A stretch of 64,000 bases of DNA, taken from NCBI GenBank assembly GCA_034359265.1, contig CP136890.1, forward strand, positions 69,627,501-69,691,500, given 5' to 3'. The notes under the pieces were generated by a model that did no database searches, was not told the DNA's origin, and worked only from the letters and a program-made list of their open reading frames with translations. Positions within the stretch are counted from its first letter, which is position 1. Every line of letters begins with the position of its first letter. Of this stretch, positions 21,401 to 32,907 are shown in pieces. Origin of the DNA: Canna indica (lineage: Eukaryota; Streptophyta; Magnoliopsida; Zingiberales; Cannaceae). A program made the translations under genes and the position numbers.

Positions 21401-22519
21401 CGGTTGGCTTAAGGTTTTCAACCTTGGTCTCAATTTTAGTTTTGATGATAATAAAATATTTTGATTTCAGGCTGATCAATACGCGCGCGAAGTTCGTTGA
21501 AAAATCGTGAAAATTTAAGTGTCGACGATTTCGGAGGCGATTGAATAGAAAGTTAGGTTTAGGCTTAGATTTTGTTGTAAAAAGCTTAGAAGGCCTCAAA
21601 ACACCTATTTCTATGTATTTATTCAAAGCCAAATTCCAATTGAAACTCGAAACCGAACCCGAGTCAAAAAATCAGAAATCAGTTATCAATCATGTTATCG
21701 ACCGATGTTCGGTTGATCCTTGATCGATCGAAGATCGACCGAAATTCTCAACGGATCTATTTTGATCCGTTGAATGGCTAGTTTCGAGCCCGGGCCCATG
21801 CCTTTGTCACCACTATAAAAGCTCTTAAAACCAGCCTCTCTTGAGTCCTAATGATTCACTGAGTCTATCTTGAGAGAGTTTGAGTCTTTTACTTGAGTTT
21901 AAACCCTACATCTCTATAATCCACTCACTTGAGCCTTCTACTCATCTTCAAGCCTTCCTTGATTCAAAGATTCATTATCTTGATGCCTTGGAGGATTATG
22001 AGGAAGGTAGCAAGAGCACCAACTGAGTTTGTTTTATAGTTGCGCTTATTTTTGTTGTTTTGTACTTGTATTGTTGTTCTCACTTAAAGCTTTGTTTAAG
22101 ACCTAGGTTGTTAGGTCTTGAGGGTTGATGGTTGCCTTGGTGTAGAGGCATAAGTCCATCTTTATAATCTAGGATTAGAGTGTCCTTAGAAAAGTGAGGT
22201 GAGAAAGTGCATTCGGGAGAAGACAGAGACTTTCTGGTGTAAAAGTCTTCATTGTAAATGAACTCTATATCTAGTGAATTAGGTTTGAAATCCTAAATAG
22301 GATGCTTAGGTAGTGGAGTAGGCGGGTTGCCGGACCATTATAAATCCATTTGTGTTAGCATTATTTGTTTGCTCTTAATTGTTTTACATATTTTCTTTCA
22401 CAATTAGTTAGTTACTTATGTTTGCCTAATTACTCAATAATTTGCTAAAATCAAAATTAGGCCTAAAAATTAGCGTAACATACTATTCATCCTCTTCTAG
22501 TGTGTCGATTCTTCCAACA
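21401..22519 (+). mobile_element. Copia-X 5' LTR
   Basis: Starts GTTGGCTTAAGGTTTTCAAC (first bases altered: TGTCGGTTGG rather than TGTTGG) and ends TCTTCCAACA, about 1.12 kb. A primer-binding site and gag start follow directly. It contains the shared TAGTGG...CCATTA motif at 22311-22340, where one C is replaced by T, giving a G-U pair in RNA. It is related in sequence to the family A LTRs (30262, 46106). Confidence 0.8.
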
Positions 22520-22535
22520 ATTGATGTCAGAGCGG
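22520..22535 (+). promoter_or_regulatory. Copia-X primer-binding site
   Basis: ATTGATGTCAGAGCGG directly after the LTR end is a diverged form of the TTGGTATCAGAGC site that pairs with the 3' end of initiator methionine tRNA. Its place, one base after CCAACA, supports the LTR border. Confidence 0.7.
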
Positions 22536-22582
22536 ATTATAGGTTAGATCTAACAAATCTACTATATACATGGCTAACTCTT

Positions 22583-22861
22583 TTGGATTGTCCACTAGCA
22601 ATCCACCTATGCATGACATTGAAAATTTTGCTTGTTGGAAACTTAAAGGAAAGCATTCATAAGCATAATTGATTGTGGTCCTTGATATTTAATTGAAAAC
22701 ATTTATAAGTCAGCCAAGTTTTCTATGCCTAGTTGGACTAGGGAAGAAAAGAAAAATTTTCGTTCCCACATTCACCATAGCATCACATGAAGCATATTTC
22801 TATCATGATCAAGAAGCTACTTTTCATTTATGCCTCGTGAGACTTAATGTCGAGGTAAACT
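22583..22861 (+). pseudogene. Copia-X gag N-terminus
   Basis: Gag begins with MANSFGLSTSNPPMHDIENF and ACWKLKGK, the usual Copia gag opening in which a Trp-Lys pair follows the Phe-Asp/Glu-Asn-Phe block, and then stops. Degenerate gag continues (LDWGREEK-like words near 22735) to the CACTA-K insertion at 22861. Removing CACTA-K with one ACT joins it to the continuation at 25543 in frame (EVNS then STAYHHEVFDTDT). The central capsid part is missing, so the copy was already deleted. Confidence 0.65.
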
Positions 22862-23541
22862 CACTACTAAAATTTTGATTATTTATGACGATCACATGAT
22901 GGTCGCATAGTCGTCACATTTACGATGGCTTTGCGACCGACACTTGACGGTCGCGAAATTAAAATGCCTGCAACGGCATGGCAACCATTTAGCGACCGGC
23001 ATCTGCGGCATGCCCATCTTCGCAAAACCGTCACCTCTTTCAATACTTAACACCTATGTTTCATCTCCTCTTTGTAAACCTAGGACCGAGCGCCGCCACG
23101 CCCGCCCTCACGCCATCGATCCCTCCTCCCCCCCACTTCTTCCTCTCCGTCGCCACCGCCGCTAGCCCCGGCTCCCACCGCCGGATCGCCATCGCCGTCA
23201 GTGAGAAAATAAATCCAAATCATTTCATATTCACTCACTCTTCTTTACCGCTACCGCAATCCGAGCTCTCATCTCAGATCATTGCGCGTCGATGGCGGCT
23301 GCTGATGCAGTGATGGCGGCAGCCACGACTATGCTATTGTACCTGGTGACGACCTGCGGGAGAGCGTCGACGGCATAGGAGGAGCATGAGGGCGGGGCCG
23401 TGGAAGGGGCGGCCGGAAGAGGAAACGACGGGGTCGTCATCGATCTTTGGTTAGATGATTTGGGCTCTCCCGTTTATTTTTGTGTTGGGTTCTTCATTCC
23501 GTGCTTTGTTAGATGATTTGGGGATGTAACTTTTGCCAGTT

Positions 23542-23631
23542 ATGAGGTACTTCTTGCGTCACATTGAACGTCTTGCTGGAGACGTGGAGGGTGGATTTGT
23601 TCTTTACATCAATGACTTCAAGTCCAGCTGA
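23542..23631 (+). CDS. Short open frame upstream of the captured clock-gene exon
   Basis: ATG 23542 opens 29 codons (MRYFLRHIERLAGDVEGGF is its first part) ending TGA at 23629-23631, about 50 bases before the exon-1 ATG at 23684. It could be an upstream open frame in the leader of the captured gene, a fragment of a second captured gene, or chance. The amino-acid composition looks protein-like, but I recognise no family. Confidence 0.25.
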   Translation: MRYFLRHIERLAGDVEGGFVLYINDFKSS

Positions 23632-23683
23632 TCCACACTCGTTCTGTCATCTTCGCTCTGCTTCGTGAATTTGAGATTAGGGT

Positions 23684-24203
23684 ATGGAAGGGAACTCCTC
23701 TGGCTCTGGAGAAGAGCTGACTGCTTTAAAGGTGTTGGTGCATGTGTTAATATTTCGTTACCTTTTTATTTTAATTGATACCTAAAGGGTTGTTTTAATT
23801 TAGATGAAGAAGCCATATACAACTACGAAGCAAAGGGAGAGGTGGACTGAGGAGGAGCACAACCTCTTCGTTGAAGCTTTGAAACTGTATGGCAGAGCCT
23901 GGCAGTGCATTGGAGGTTTGTGGGTTTAGGTTAAATTCATGGTTCATCTTAATTTGATCAATCATGCTCTATCTATCAAATATATACTCATCTGATCCTT
24001 AGATTTACTTCCAAATTGTTTGTCCATGAGTAATAGAGATTTAAATTATTTCGTAGCAGTATTTAGTAATTTTTTGAGACAAACGAGTTACACTTAAGCA
24101 ATCACACCTCTAGTCCTTTTAGCTTATGGTGCTTGTGACGGAGCATATTGGCACAAAGACAGCAGCGCAAATTAGGAGTCATGCACAAAAGTTCTTCACA
24201 AAG
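23684..24203 (+). pseudogene. CCA1/LHY: Captured first three exons of a CCA1/LHY-type MYB clock gene
   Basis: CCA1/LHY proteins are nuclear single-MYB transcription factors of the circadian clock. Exon 1 (23684-23731) reads MEGNSSGSGEELTALK, like the family start MEANSSGEELVIK, and ends before a GT. Exon 2 (23804-23915, after TTTAG) gives [20 protein letters not shown] and [16 protein letters not shown]. Exon 3 (24142-24203) gives EHIGTKTAAQIRSHAQKFFT, including the diagnostic SHAQKFF, and ends AAG before GT. All three donors are intact; the acceptor before exon 3 reads GG, not AG, so splicing may be broken. The C-terminal two thirds are missing. RVE proteins share the MYB but usually not this N-terminus. 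Confidence 0.9.
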
Positions 24204-25542
24204 GTGACTTGCTATTTTTATAGATCTAGATATGGAGCTCTACCAACTAATTGTGCTTTTTTATGTTATCTAAGGAACACGTTTGCCAAATGCTTGAATC
24301 AACTAGAAAGATCAATCTCGTGTTTAATCTGATTAGCTTTACCAATTTAGAATCCCTTTGTGAAAAAGGTGTTTCTTTAACTTGTTACATAAGCACATAA
24401 GTTAGTATAAAAAATTAACCTAACTTGAGGATTTATTAGTCAATATGTACATAGTCAATACGGCCATGCTCCCAGGACTCAGTACCTTGTAAATTTCTGA
24501 AGAAGCATGGATCCTTTACGAGTTACTAATAACATCTAGATAAAATTTTGCAACCAAGTTTCATTGGATTTTGCGATTATGCTTCCAGTAGTTTATAATG
24601 AACATTTATTAGTCCCAATTGAGACATGAATCTAGCTTGAAGAATTATGAGTACGTATACATTTTGTCATTTTCATAAAAACCTACAACAAAATGTGGTT
24701 TGATTTTAAGGCCATGCTCCTTGTAATGGATAGCAGAGGTTTATCAACTTCTAAATGCAAATATTCTAATGACAGATTATTTTAGTACTGGAGCAAGTGT
24801 GTAGATTGTATCTTGTAGAAATATTTTTAGAGAACCATACGCCCACATAATCATCTCTGCGGGAAGTCTTTTATACATTCACTGCAAAATAATTAATTCT
24901 GCCAAAATAAAATTGTTTATGGACATTGATGCTACAAAAAAAAAAAAAACAATAACTCTGAAATATTGTGTAGCTAAAATATTATCGCTATAGCTACCAC
25001 TAACTTCACCACCAATTTCAATTTTGCAGGATTTTTTGGCTTCAAGGACGAGTAGGAAGACAGATTTGGCTTCAATTCTTTTTCTTGATTGAATAATTAG
25101 TTAGCATGTTAAAGGACTGTACTCTTGTCAAGTTAATCTTGGACTGAAATTGTCATTTGCAGCATATGCAAATAAGTTGTCTTTAGTATTTTTATTATCC
25201 TAATCCAAAAAGTTACTAAATACATGTTATTTTAGTATTTGAAGAACATCAAGTAGGTGTAATTATAGACATAAAATTTTAATTTTTTAATATTTTTTTA
25301 ATTTGAAGAACATAAAATAGGATTTGCGATGGCATTGCTACGACATTGTGATTGCCATTGCTATGGCTTGTAACAGTTGTAGAACCGTCACAGTTGCGAC
25401 AACTACATTTGCAGTCGCAAGATTCTATGACGCGTTCTTCTGCGACAGACATTTGTGACGGGCCTTTGTCGTCGCAGAAGGTCTTCTGCGACGGGTTTGC
25501 GACCGTCATGTTCGTCGCAAAAGACTTTTTTTGGTAGTGACT

Positions 25543-25980
25543 CTTCAACTGCTTATCATCATGAAGTTTTTGATACTGATACTATCTCCCGTAGTTCTCT
25601 TAACATATCTTATGAGGAGATATAGAAGAATGTCAAAAAAAAAATGCGTCATGCTTTTAAAGAAAAATAAGGAAATTAAAAAGATTAAAAAGGAAAATTT
25701 TGATCTTATACTTGTCATTTGCATGTCTTGGAATTTGAAAATGAAAAATTGAAAATTAGTATGCTTGATACATGTCATGATATCTTGAATCTTGTGAATC
25801 TTGAAATTAAGGATTTGAAGGTAAAAAATATGGATTTCAAAAATGAAAATGATAACTTGATAGATAAATTGAAACTTAAAAACAATGACTTGAAAAATGA
25901 TTTCAAAATTGAGAAGGAGATTTTGATAAGTGAAAATTCAAAAATCAAGAATAAAAATTGCATGCTGAAATCTCAAGTGC
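25543..25980 (+). pseudogene. Copia-X gag coiled-coil region, first part
   Basis: Continuation of Copia-X gag after CACTA-K: YHHEVFDTDTISRSSLNISY, then a Lys/Glu/Asn-rich coiled coil (LEIKDLKVKNMDFKNENDNL, then CMLKSQV at the end). It aligns with the Copia-Z gag at 59090-59460 (LKNDFKLENEKL, NNMLKSQVH). A stop follows SYEEI and there are frameshifts. Gag extensions with long coiled coils are known from Sirevirus-type Copia elements. Interrupted at 25980 by Copia-M and continued at 55999. Confidence 0.75.
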
Positions 25981-27309
25981 TGTTAAGTGAAATTTCATAC
26001 TAGAAGGGGGGGTTGAATAGTATTGGGTTACTTTACCAATATACTTTAATTTTCTTTTTAATCAATTCCAACTTCAACCAAATGTAAGTGCAACTAAGTG
26101 ATGTTTGTTAGCGAGTGTGAAACACAATTATAGACAAACACACAAGTCAATGCAAACACATGAAAGTATAGTGGTTCGGCCAACCGCCTACTCCACTACC
26201 TTGGCTCCACACCAATGATTTCTAACCAAATTCTTTATAGATTTTGTGTTTCCCTTTGAATACAACCGAGGACTCGATTCTCAATCCTTTGAGAACTCTT
26301 CAAACCTATTCACCTAGGCAAAATACAATTCTACAAAGTAAACTCTAAGTGTTTACATTAGCACACCTAGCAAGCTAATCAATGAAAACAAGTTCAAATA
26401 ACAATTAAAATTACAATGAAAAGAGCTAAATAATAAACCAAGACTAAGTGCTCTTTTCCAAGCCTTCAATGCCTCCAACTCCCCAAGACGTTGAGATCGA
26501 ATCGAAGTTAGAGTTTAGGGAAGATGAGCGCTTGAGAGAAGTCGTTGATCGGAGAATCAAGTGCAAGCCAATCAAGCTCTAGAAGGCACAAATCACACTT
26601 TGGAAGATCATCTCAGTTGTTAAGAAGGATTAATGAAGGTTGGCGAGGGATATTTATAACCTCTCCCACGGAACGGCTTTTCAACGGGCATTTTTTCGCC
26701 CGTTGGACGCCAACCGGTCGCTTGCCGGTCGATCGTCGGTCGACTGGCCGATCAACCGCCCAGCGACCGCTAGCATTCTGCCCTTCTGTCGCTCTGTTTG
26801 GTCGACCGACTGTATCGCGATTTTGATCCTTTGTTGTCCGGTCGACCGATTAGTCGACCGAAGTAGACACTGCCAGTTTTTGGCCTCGTTCGGTCGACCG
26901 AAGTAGCCACTACCAATTTTTGGCATTGTTCGATCAACCGAAGTGGCTACTGCCATTTGTTTACCTTGTTCGGTCGACCGACCAGTCGACCGAACCTGGG
27001 TTGAGGCTGATTTTTTCATTTTCTTTGTTACATGCTTTAATATGGGTTTTGTTACCAAGTTTTAACTTGGATAACTTTACAAATAGGCTTGGGATGAGAT
27101 CCTAGGGATATATTACAAGGAATCTACTTAACCTACATCCGAGCCTTTCTTGACGATCTTTTCTTTCGTATCTCCGAGCGAAGTTCTCCGAAGTTCGCGT
27201 GCTTATCGCAACCTCAACCTGAACTCAAAACTTCACACATATATTAAGTATTTGTTTGTTATCATCAAAGTGAAGATCAAAGCCTAAGCGGGAAACCCTT
27301 AAGCCAACA
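25981..27309 (-). mobile_element. Copia-M 3' LTR (left copy)
   Basis: 1329 bp between TGTTAAGTGAAATTTC (25981) and CTTAAGCCAACA (27309). It contains the TAGTGG...CCACTA motif in complement at 26170-26200 and about 300 bp of imperfect 45-50-bp units around 26700-27000, each pairing a GGTCGACCGA palindrome with a GCCA(G/A)TTTTTGGC-like word. It matches the right LTR across its length. Confidence 0.92.
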
Positions 27310-27325
27310 ATCTCCCCCTTTTTGA
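27310..27325 (-). promoter_or_regulatory. Copia-M polypurine tract
   Basis: On the minus strand AAAAAGGGGGAGAT directly precedes the 3' LTR start TGTTGGC. This is the primer for plus-strand synthesis and fixes the inner LTR border. A second purine-rich block (AAAAGGGGGAGAAAAAG) lies at about 27487-27503, in keeping with the multiple purine tracts known for Sirevirus-type elements. Confidence 0.8.
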
Positions 27326-27823
27326 TGATGACAAACACAACATGGAATTTAAAGAAAACACTAAGTATTATTTGTGAGTTTGAGTTAAGGCATACACAAC
27401 TTAACATATGCTCCCCCTATCAATGTGCATATCTTGCTTGTAACTCTCCCTATCTATATGCATCATAAAACAAATGTGATCTTACTTTTTCTCCCCCTTT
27501 TGACATCAATCAAAAAGGACAAGAGCTAAGGTACGATTAATGAGTTCTATCATTAAAAAAACCAAGGAAGCCATAAAATCGAGTATCATCTACCACTATA
27601 GTCCTTCCTATTAATGTAAGCCTATAGAAGGCAAACATCAATAAGTCGCAAAGCCCCATTACAAGGCAATACATAAGTGTGATGATACCATATGAAATGC
27701 AATTTTTTTAAAAAATGTATGTTTTGAATATTTTTAACCACTAGGAAAAACACAAATTCCTAATTGCATTCTTAAGTTTGTAAAGCTTTCCTCACTCAAG
27801 GGTTTTGTAAATATATCTATAAG

Positions 27824-30261
27824 TTATTTGTCGGTGGATACAAATTCCATAGATATATTTCCCTTAGCTACGTTATCCCTAAGAAAATGGTGCCTTAGAT
27901 CAATATGCTTAGTCCTAGAGTGTAAAATATGATTTTTTGTTAAATTGATTGCACTAGTATTATCACAGTGTATAGGTATACAAGAATACTTAAGTCCATA
28001 ATTTAAAACAGTTTGTTTCATCCAAAAGAGTTGTACACAACAACTAGCCGCAGTGATGTATTCCGCTTCGGTGGTTGAAAGTGCAATCGAGTTTTGTTTC
28101 TTTGAGAACCAAGAGACAAAACTCACCCCTAGGAATTGATAACACCCACTAGTGCTTTTTCGATCTACTTTACACCCGATAAAATCTACATCCGAAAAAC
28201 CGATTAAGTCAAAAGATGCATTACTTGGATACCATAATCCTAAGTCAATCGTGTCTTTCAAATATCTCAATATGCGTTTGACCGCACTTAAGTGAGACAT
28301 TCTAGGACAAGATTGAAACCTAGCACATGCACAAACACTAAATATGATATCAAGTCTACTTGCAGTTAAATAGAGAAGATTGTCAATCATACCTCAATAT
28401 CATTTTTCGTCTACTTTGACAACATCTTCATCTTTGTCAAGCTTGATGGATGTGCTCATTGGTGTAGTAGCTATCTTGGCTTCATTCATCCCAAACCTTT
28501 TGATGAGCTCCTTTGTGTACTTGGCTTGATTTTTGAATATTCCTTTGTTGGTTTGCTTGATTTGGAGACCAAGCATGAAGGAAAGTTCTCCCATCATACT
28601 CATCTCAAACTCTTCTTGCATACACTTTGCAAACCACTCACAAAGCACTTCAATAGTAGCACCAAATATTATATCATCAACATAAATTTGTACAAGCAAA
28701 GTATCATTTTCATTATGTTTTATAAAAAAAGGAGACATCAGCTTTTCCAATGTTAAAGCCTTGATCAATCAAAAATGTGGAAAGCCTTTCATACCAAGCC
28801 CTAGGGGCTTGTTTTAAGCCATATAAAGCATTTTTAAGTTTAAAAACATGGTTTGGAAACTCAAAACTTTCAAACCCGGGGGTTGTTCAACATAGACTTC
28901 TTCATCGATAAAACCATTTAAAATGCACTTTTAACATCCATTCGACAAAGTTTAAAGCCTTTAAAACTAGCATAAGCCAAAAGCATTCGAATTGCTTCTA
29001 ATCTAGCTACGGGAGCATAAGTTTCATTATAATCTATCCCTTCTTATTGATTGTACCCTTGGGCCACTAACCTTGCTTTGTTTCTAATGACTAAACCTAT
29101 TCTAAACACCCATTTAGTCCCAATCACGGTTTGTCCGATAGGTCTAGGTACTAAGTCTCATACTTCATTTCTAACAAATTGATTAAGTTCTTCTTGCATA
29201 GCTATTATCCAAAATTCATCTTCTATTGCTTCCTTAATATTTTTTAGCTCTACTTGAGATAGGAATGCTACATATTGACAAATATTCTTAAGTTTAGAGC
29301 GCATTACCACTCCCGTTGATGGTTCTCCAATGACTTGATCCATTGGATGATCCCTTATCAATCGATACCCTCTGGGGAGAGGTGGTAGGGCTTCCTCTTC
29401 TTCGTCTTCATCTTGAGGTAGAGTTGAGAATGGGGGTTCTTCATGTTAAGTTTCCTCATTGTCTTCATCCTTCACCTCTTTGTCATGAAATGTGAGTTCC
29501 TCAAGTTCCTCACCTACATTCACAATCTTAATATTTCTAGAAGAATCATTAGTTTCATCAAATGTAACATGCATAGATTCTTCAACAATCATTGTCCTAC
29601 GATTATATACTCTATATGCCTTAGAATTATTGGAGTAACCTAGGAAAATACCTTCATCGGATTTAGAATCAAATTTTCCTAAATACTCCTTAGTGTTTAA
29701 GATAAATCATTTACATCCAAAAACATGAAAAATATCCCACACTTGGGATTTTATCATTCCAAAGCTCAAAAGGTGTTTTCTTAATTTTAGGTCTCAATAA
29801 AACATGATTAAGCACATAACAAGAGATATTTATGGTGTCGGCCTTGAAGTACTTGGGTAAATTGTTTTCGCAAAGCATGGTCCTAGCCATCTCTTGTAAG
29901 GTTCTATTCTTTCTCTCGACCACCCCATTTTGTTGAGGGTCCTAGGGGAAGAAAAGGTATGCTCAATACCCAATTCATCACAAAATTCGGAAAACTTTTC
30001 ATTTTTAAATTCTCCTCTATTATCAAAATTGAAATTCCTTTCTCATTTGTAACTCTCCTAGTAATTTTTGAAAAAGTTAAAAGTTTTATTTTTCTTAGCT
30101 AAAAAGAAAACCCATGTAAATCTCGAGAAATCATCAACTAGCACATAACAATAAAGTTTGCCACCTAGACTAGTTACATCACATGGACCAAAAAGATCCA
30201 TGTGCACAAGTTCAAGTGTTCTGGATGTGCTTTCTTGATTAATGCTATGAAATGAAGACTT
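27824..30261 (-). pseudogene. Copia-M integrase core, reverse transcriptase and RNase H
   Basis: Minus strand, high to low coordinate. Integrase core near 30230-30060 (LELVHMDLFGPCDVTSLGGK, YVLVDDFSRFTWVFFLAKK) and near 29923 (MVERKNRTLQEMARTMLCEN). RT from about 29360: AMQEELNQF, a damaged YAPVARLEAIR block near 29010, then LLVQIYVDDIIFGAT near 28690 with the catalytic YVDD. RNase H 28390-27824: IGFSDVDFIGCKVDRKSTSG, SWFSKKQNSIALSTTEAEY, HCDNTSAINLTKNHILHSRT. Several stops and frameshifts (for example near 28390 and 28930). The upstream integrase part lies across the inserts at 32068-32103 and above 50089. Confidence 0.93.
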
Positions 30262-32062
30262 TGTTGGCTTAAGGTTTTCAACCTTGGTCTTAATCTCGGT
30301 TTTGATGATAACAAACATGAAACTAATGTTTCATTGAAAAATCCTTCAGGTTCCATATTGGTTAGCGCTCAACGTCCCCGATTGGAAAAATCAAAGAAAT
30401 TAGAGAAATCAGCAAGGACACTCGTCGGCACTCGGATTCGTCGGGAAGTTAAAGTTTAGGTCTAGGGTGTCTAGTTTATAATGTAATCCTCTTTATGATG
30501 CAAATAACCTAAAAACTATCCCCGAATCCCAAAACATGAAAACCCGGAAACCGCCCTGAATTCACTAAGCCTAGAGAGCTCCTTGGAGGGCTATATGACC
30601 TAGATACTTTCTTGACATAAAAAATGTCGGTAATTATTCCTTGGGTTAAAATTAGATAACGAGATATTTTTAGTAATTTTTTGGAAATCTTTAGCCTACC
30701 TATACTTGACTCGAAAAGTTAGGAAATTTTTGGTCGGAAAATTTGTACTAGACCCCAAAAACTAGATTTTGATTCTTAAGGATTTTGATTTTTTAGATAT
30801 TTTTATTGAATTCAAATAGGGGGTAATTCTTATATAACATTTATGTTTTAAAGTTATTAACATAAAGTTAATAACTGTTAATAAAAGCTATATAAGTAGG
30901 CTTAGCGAAAATAAAACCCAAACGAGCAGAAAAACAAAGCAAACCACTCTGCCCAGTCCAGGTTCGATCGACCGAATGATGTTAAAAAATGGCAGTAGCC
31001 ATTCGGTCGACCGAAGTTGGTAAAGAAATCGCAGATGGCCACTTCGGTCGACCGTGCGGTCGATCGACCAATGCCAAAAATTGGCAAAAGGCTCATCAGT
31101 CGACCGATCGATCGACCGGATTGTAGAGAAGAAGAATCGCATCTTGCTGTCGACCCGTCGGTCGATCGCACAGAGAGATTGAGCCAGCGGTCGCTGGAGC
31201 TGTCAATCGGTTGGTCGATCGATGATCGATCGACAAGCGACAGAACGGCTAGTTTTCCGCCAGTTGAGCCGCCCGTTACATTCCATTTCTTGTTGGCTCT
31301 ATAAATACTCAAACCCAGCCTTCCTTAAAGAACTTTTGATCACTCTAAAATCTTCATTGAGCCATTCTTGATCATTCTAAAGCCTTTCTTGCACCATCCT
31401 TTTGATAACCCTAGTTTCCAAGATACACACCTTGATTTAGCCTTCAAGATTTATCGATCCATGATCTCAAGGCATCAAGAGGAACTAGGACTCGTGTTTG
31501 GAGCTAAGTATTTGTTGTAGTATTTATTTGCTCCATTACTTGTATATTTTTGTGATTTCTTTCATTGTATTCAAGCTTGTAAGAATACTTAGTATTAGGT
31601 CTTGTGTGTAAGTGGTATCCTTGGTGTAGAAGGTGTAAAGCCACTTGTGTAAACATAGTTTACTAGGATTAGTTGAGTTGTCCCTTAGGTTGAGGTGGAA
31701 GAGTGCTCTCGGTAAGAAGGTGAAGACTTCCGGGTGTGGAAGTGCCTTAGGTCGAGAGTGAGACTCTTCGAGTCAAAGTCCTCTGTGTAAGGGAAACATC
31801 ATTAATCTAGTAAAGTTTAGTTTGGAAATCCTAAGCGGGGTGCTTAGGTAGTGGAGTAGGCATTGGGGCCGAACCACTATAAATTCTTGTGTTTGCATTG
31901 ATATTCTGTTTGTGCTTAATTGTTTCATTATTGCTTCCGCATTTAGTCACTCAACTTGTAATTTGCCTAAGTAACCAAAGAAACGATTAAAATCAAATTT
32001 AGGCTAATTGATTAGTAAACACACTATTCACCCCTCCTCCAGTGTGGCCATTTCATCCAGCA
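30262..32062 (+). mobile_element. Solo LTR (family A) inside Copia-M integrase
   Basis: 1801 bp, starts TGTTGGCTTAAGGTTTTC and ends TTTCATCCAGCA. Flanks GACTT (30257-30261) and AACTT (32063-32067) form a 5-bp duplication with one mismatch. Removing it rejoins integrase HVK with SSFHS. It holds a strong TCGACCGA palindrome cluster (30960-31245), a TATA-like ATAAATACTC at 31301 and the TAGTGG...CCACTA motif at 31849-31879. No internal region, so only the LTR-LTR recombinant remains. Confidence 0.9.
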
Positions 32063-32067
32063 AACTT

Positions 32068-32103
32068 AACATGCTTACCTAGTTGACATGCATCACAAAG
32101 TTT
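32068..32103 (-). pseudogene. Copia-M integrase scrap between two insertions
   Basis: 36 bases trapped between the solo LTR and CACTA-A. On the minus strand they read LCDACQLGKHVK, the second half of the integrase zinc finger (Cys-x2-Cys). Upstream sequence continues at 50089 (FEKDK) after removal of CACTA-A and one TTT; downstream continues at 30261. This scrap proves that both insertions hit the same gene. Confidence 0.9.
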
Positions 32104-32520
32104 CACTACTAGAATATACCACATCAGCCACCGAAATCACCGACGGCCGCCTCGGCCGTCAGAATCATTAATGACTTTTCGACGACCGTAGCGGCCGTGG
32201 CTGATGTAACCGAATCAGCCGTGGCTCACATATGATCGCCTAGAGCCATCTCTCATAGTTGATGGCGCGCACGGGGCGCGAAATAAAATAAGTTATTAGC
32301 CACGGCTTAGCGGGGGCGCGAGAGCCGTTGGTGATATGAATAAGTCATTAGCCACGGCTAGAAGCGGCTGTGGCTTATTAATTAATGGCACGAACGCAGC
32401 ACGAAAACTAAAACACTCTAAATCGACGACTTAGAGAGGGCCAGCCGTCGGTGATATTAAAATTACGAATCCACGGTTTTCCGATGGCTGGCGAGCCATG
32501 GGTGAAAATACTTTTTATTT
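32104..32520. repeat. CACTA-A left terminal and subterminal repeats
   Basis: After CACTACTAGAAT come repeated words in both orientations: CACCGACGGC, GCCGTGGCT, AGCCACGGCT, AGCCGTCGGTGAT. Such arrays are the binding sites of the smaller CACTA-encoded protein in known En/Spm elements. 32521-32900 has a pyrimidine-rich leader-like stretch and AT-rich repeats (TTAATTAG words) with no coding capacity. Confidence 0.78.
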
Positions 32521-32907
32521 GCGTTCGCGTCTAACCCTTCCTGTTTCCCCCGCTCTCTTCTCTCTCTGTCGCTGCTGACCAATTTGTCGCCGTCGATCGT
32601 CACCGCGCCGCCGCTGGCCGTCTTGCTCCCTCGCAGTCGCCGCTGACCAAATATAATTAATTAGTGTTAATTACTATTATTAGTGATTAATTAGATTTAT
32701 TTACTATTATTTAGTGTTAATTACTGTTATTAGAGATTAATTAGGGTTAACTTTAGATTTAATTAGTAAATTAGTGTTATTTTTTTAAAAAATAGATTAA
32801 TTAGTTTTCAATTAGATTTAATTACTGTTAATTAGTTATTAATTAGATTTAATTAGGGTAGAATAAATATTAGGGTTATTTTTAGTTGGGTGTAATTATA
32901 ATTATGA

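Larger units (their letters stand above)
22862..25539. mobile_element. CACTA-K: non-autonomous CACTA element with captured clock gene
   Basis: 2678 bp, ends CACTACTAAAA and CACTACCAAAA (inverted), flanked by the 3-bp duplication ACT at 22859-22861 and 25540-25542. Subterminal regions carry repeated TGCGAC/GTCGCA words in both orientations (22890-23000 and 25370-25530), typical of CACTA transposase-binding arrays. There is no transposase gene. The interior carries CCA1/LHY exons (23684-24203), a GC-rich stretch (23080-23460) of unknown origin and intron-like AT-rich DNA (24204-25270). It must be moved in trans. Confidence 0.9.

Noticed and set aside
26545..27058. Arg/Asp/Ser-Thr-rich frames with repeated RSTDRSTE or VDRPV words in LTRs (also at 11163, 30902, 52945 and 63381)
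   Set aside because: They are by-products of the TCGACCGA palindrome arrays, which read open in several frames on both strands.
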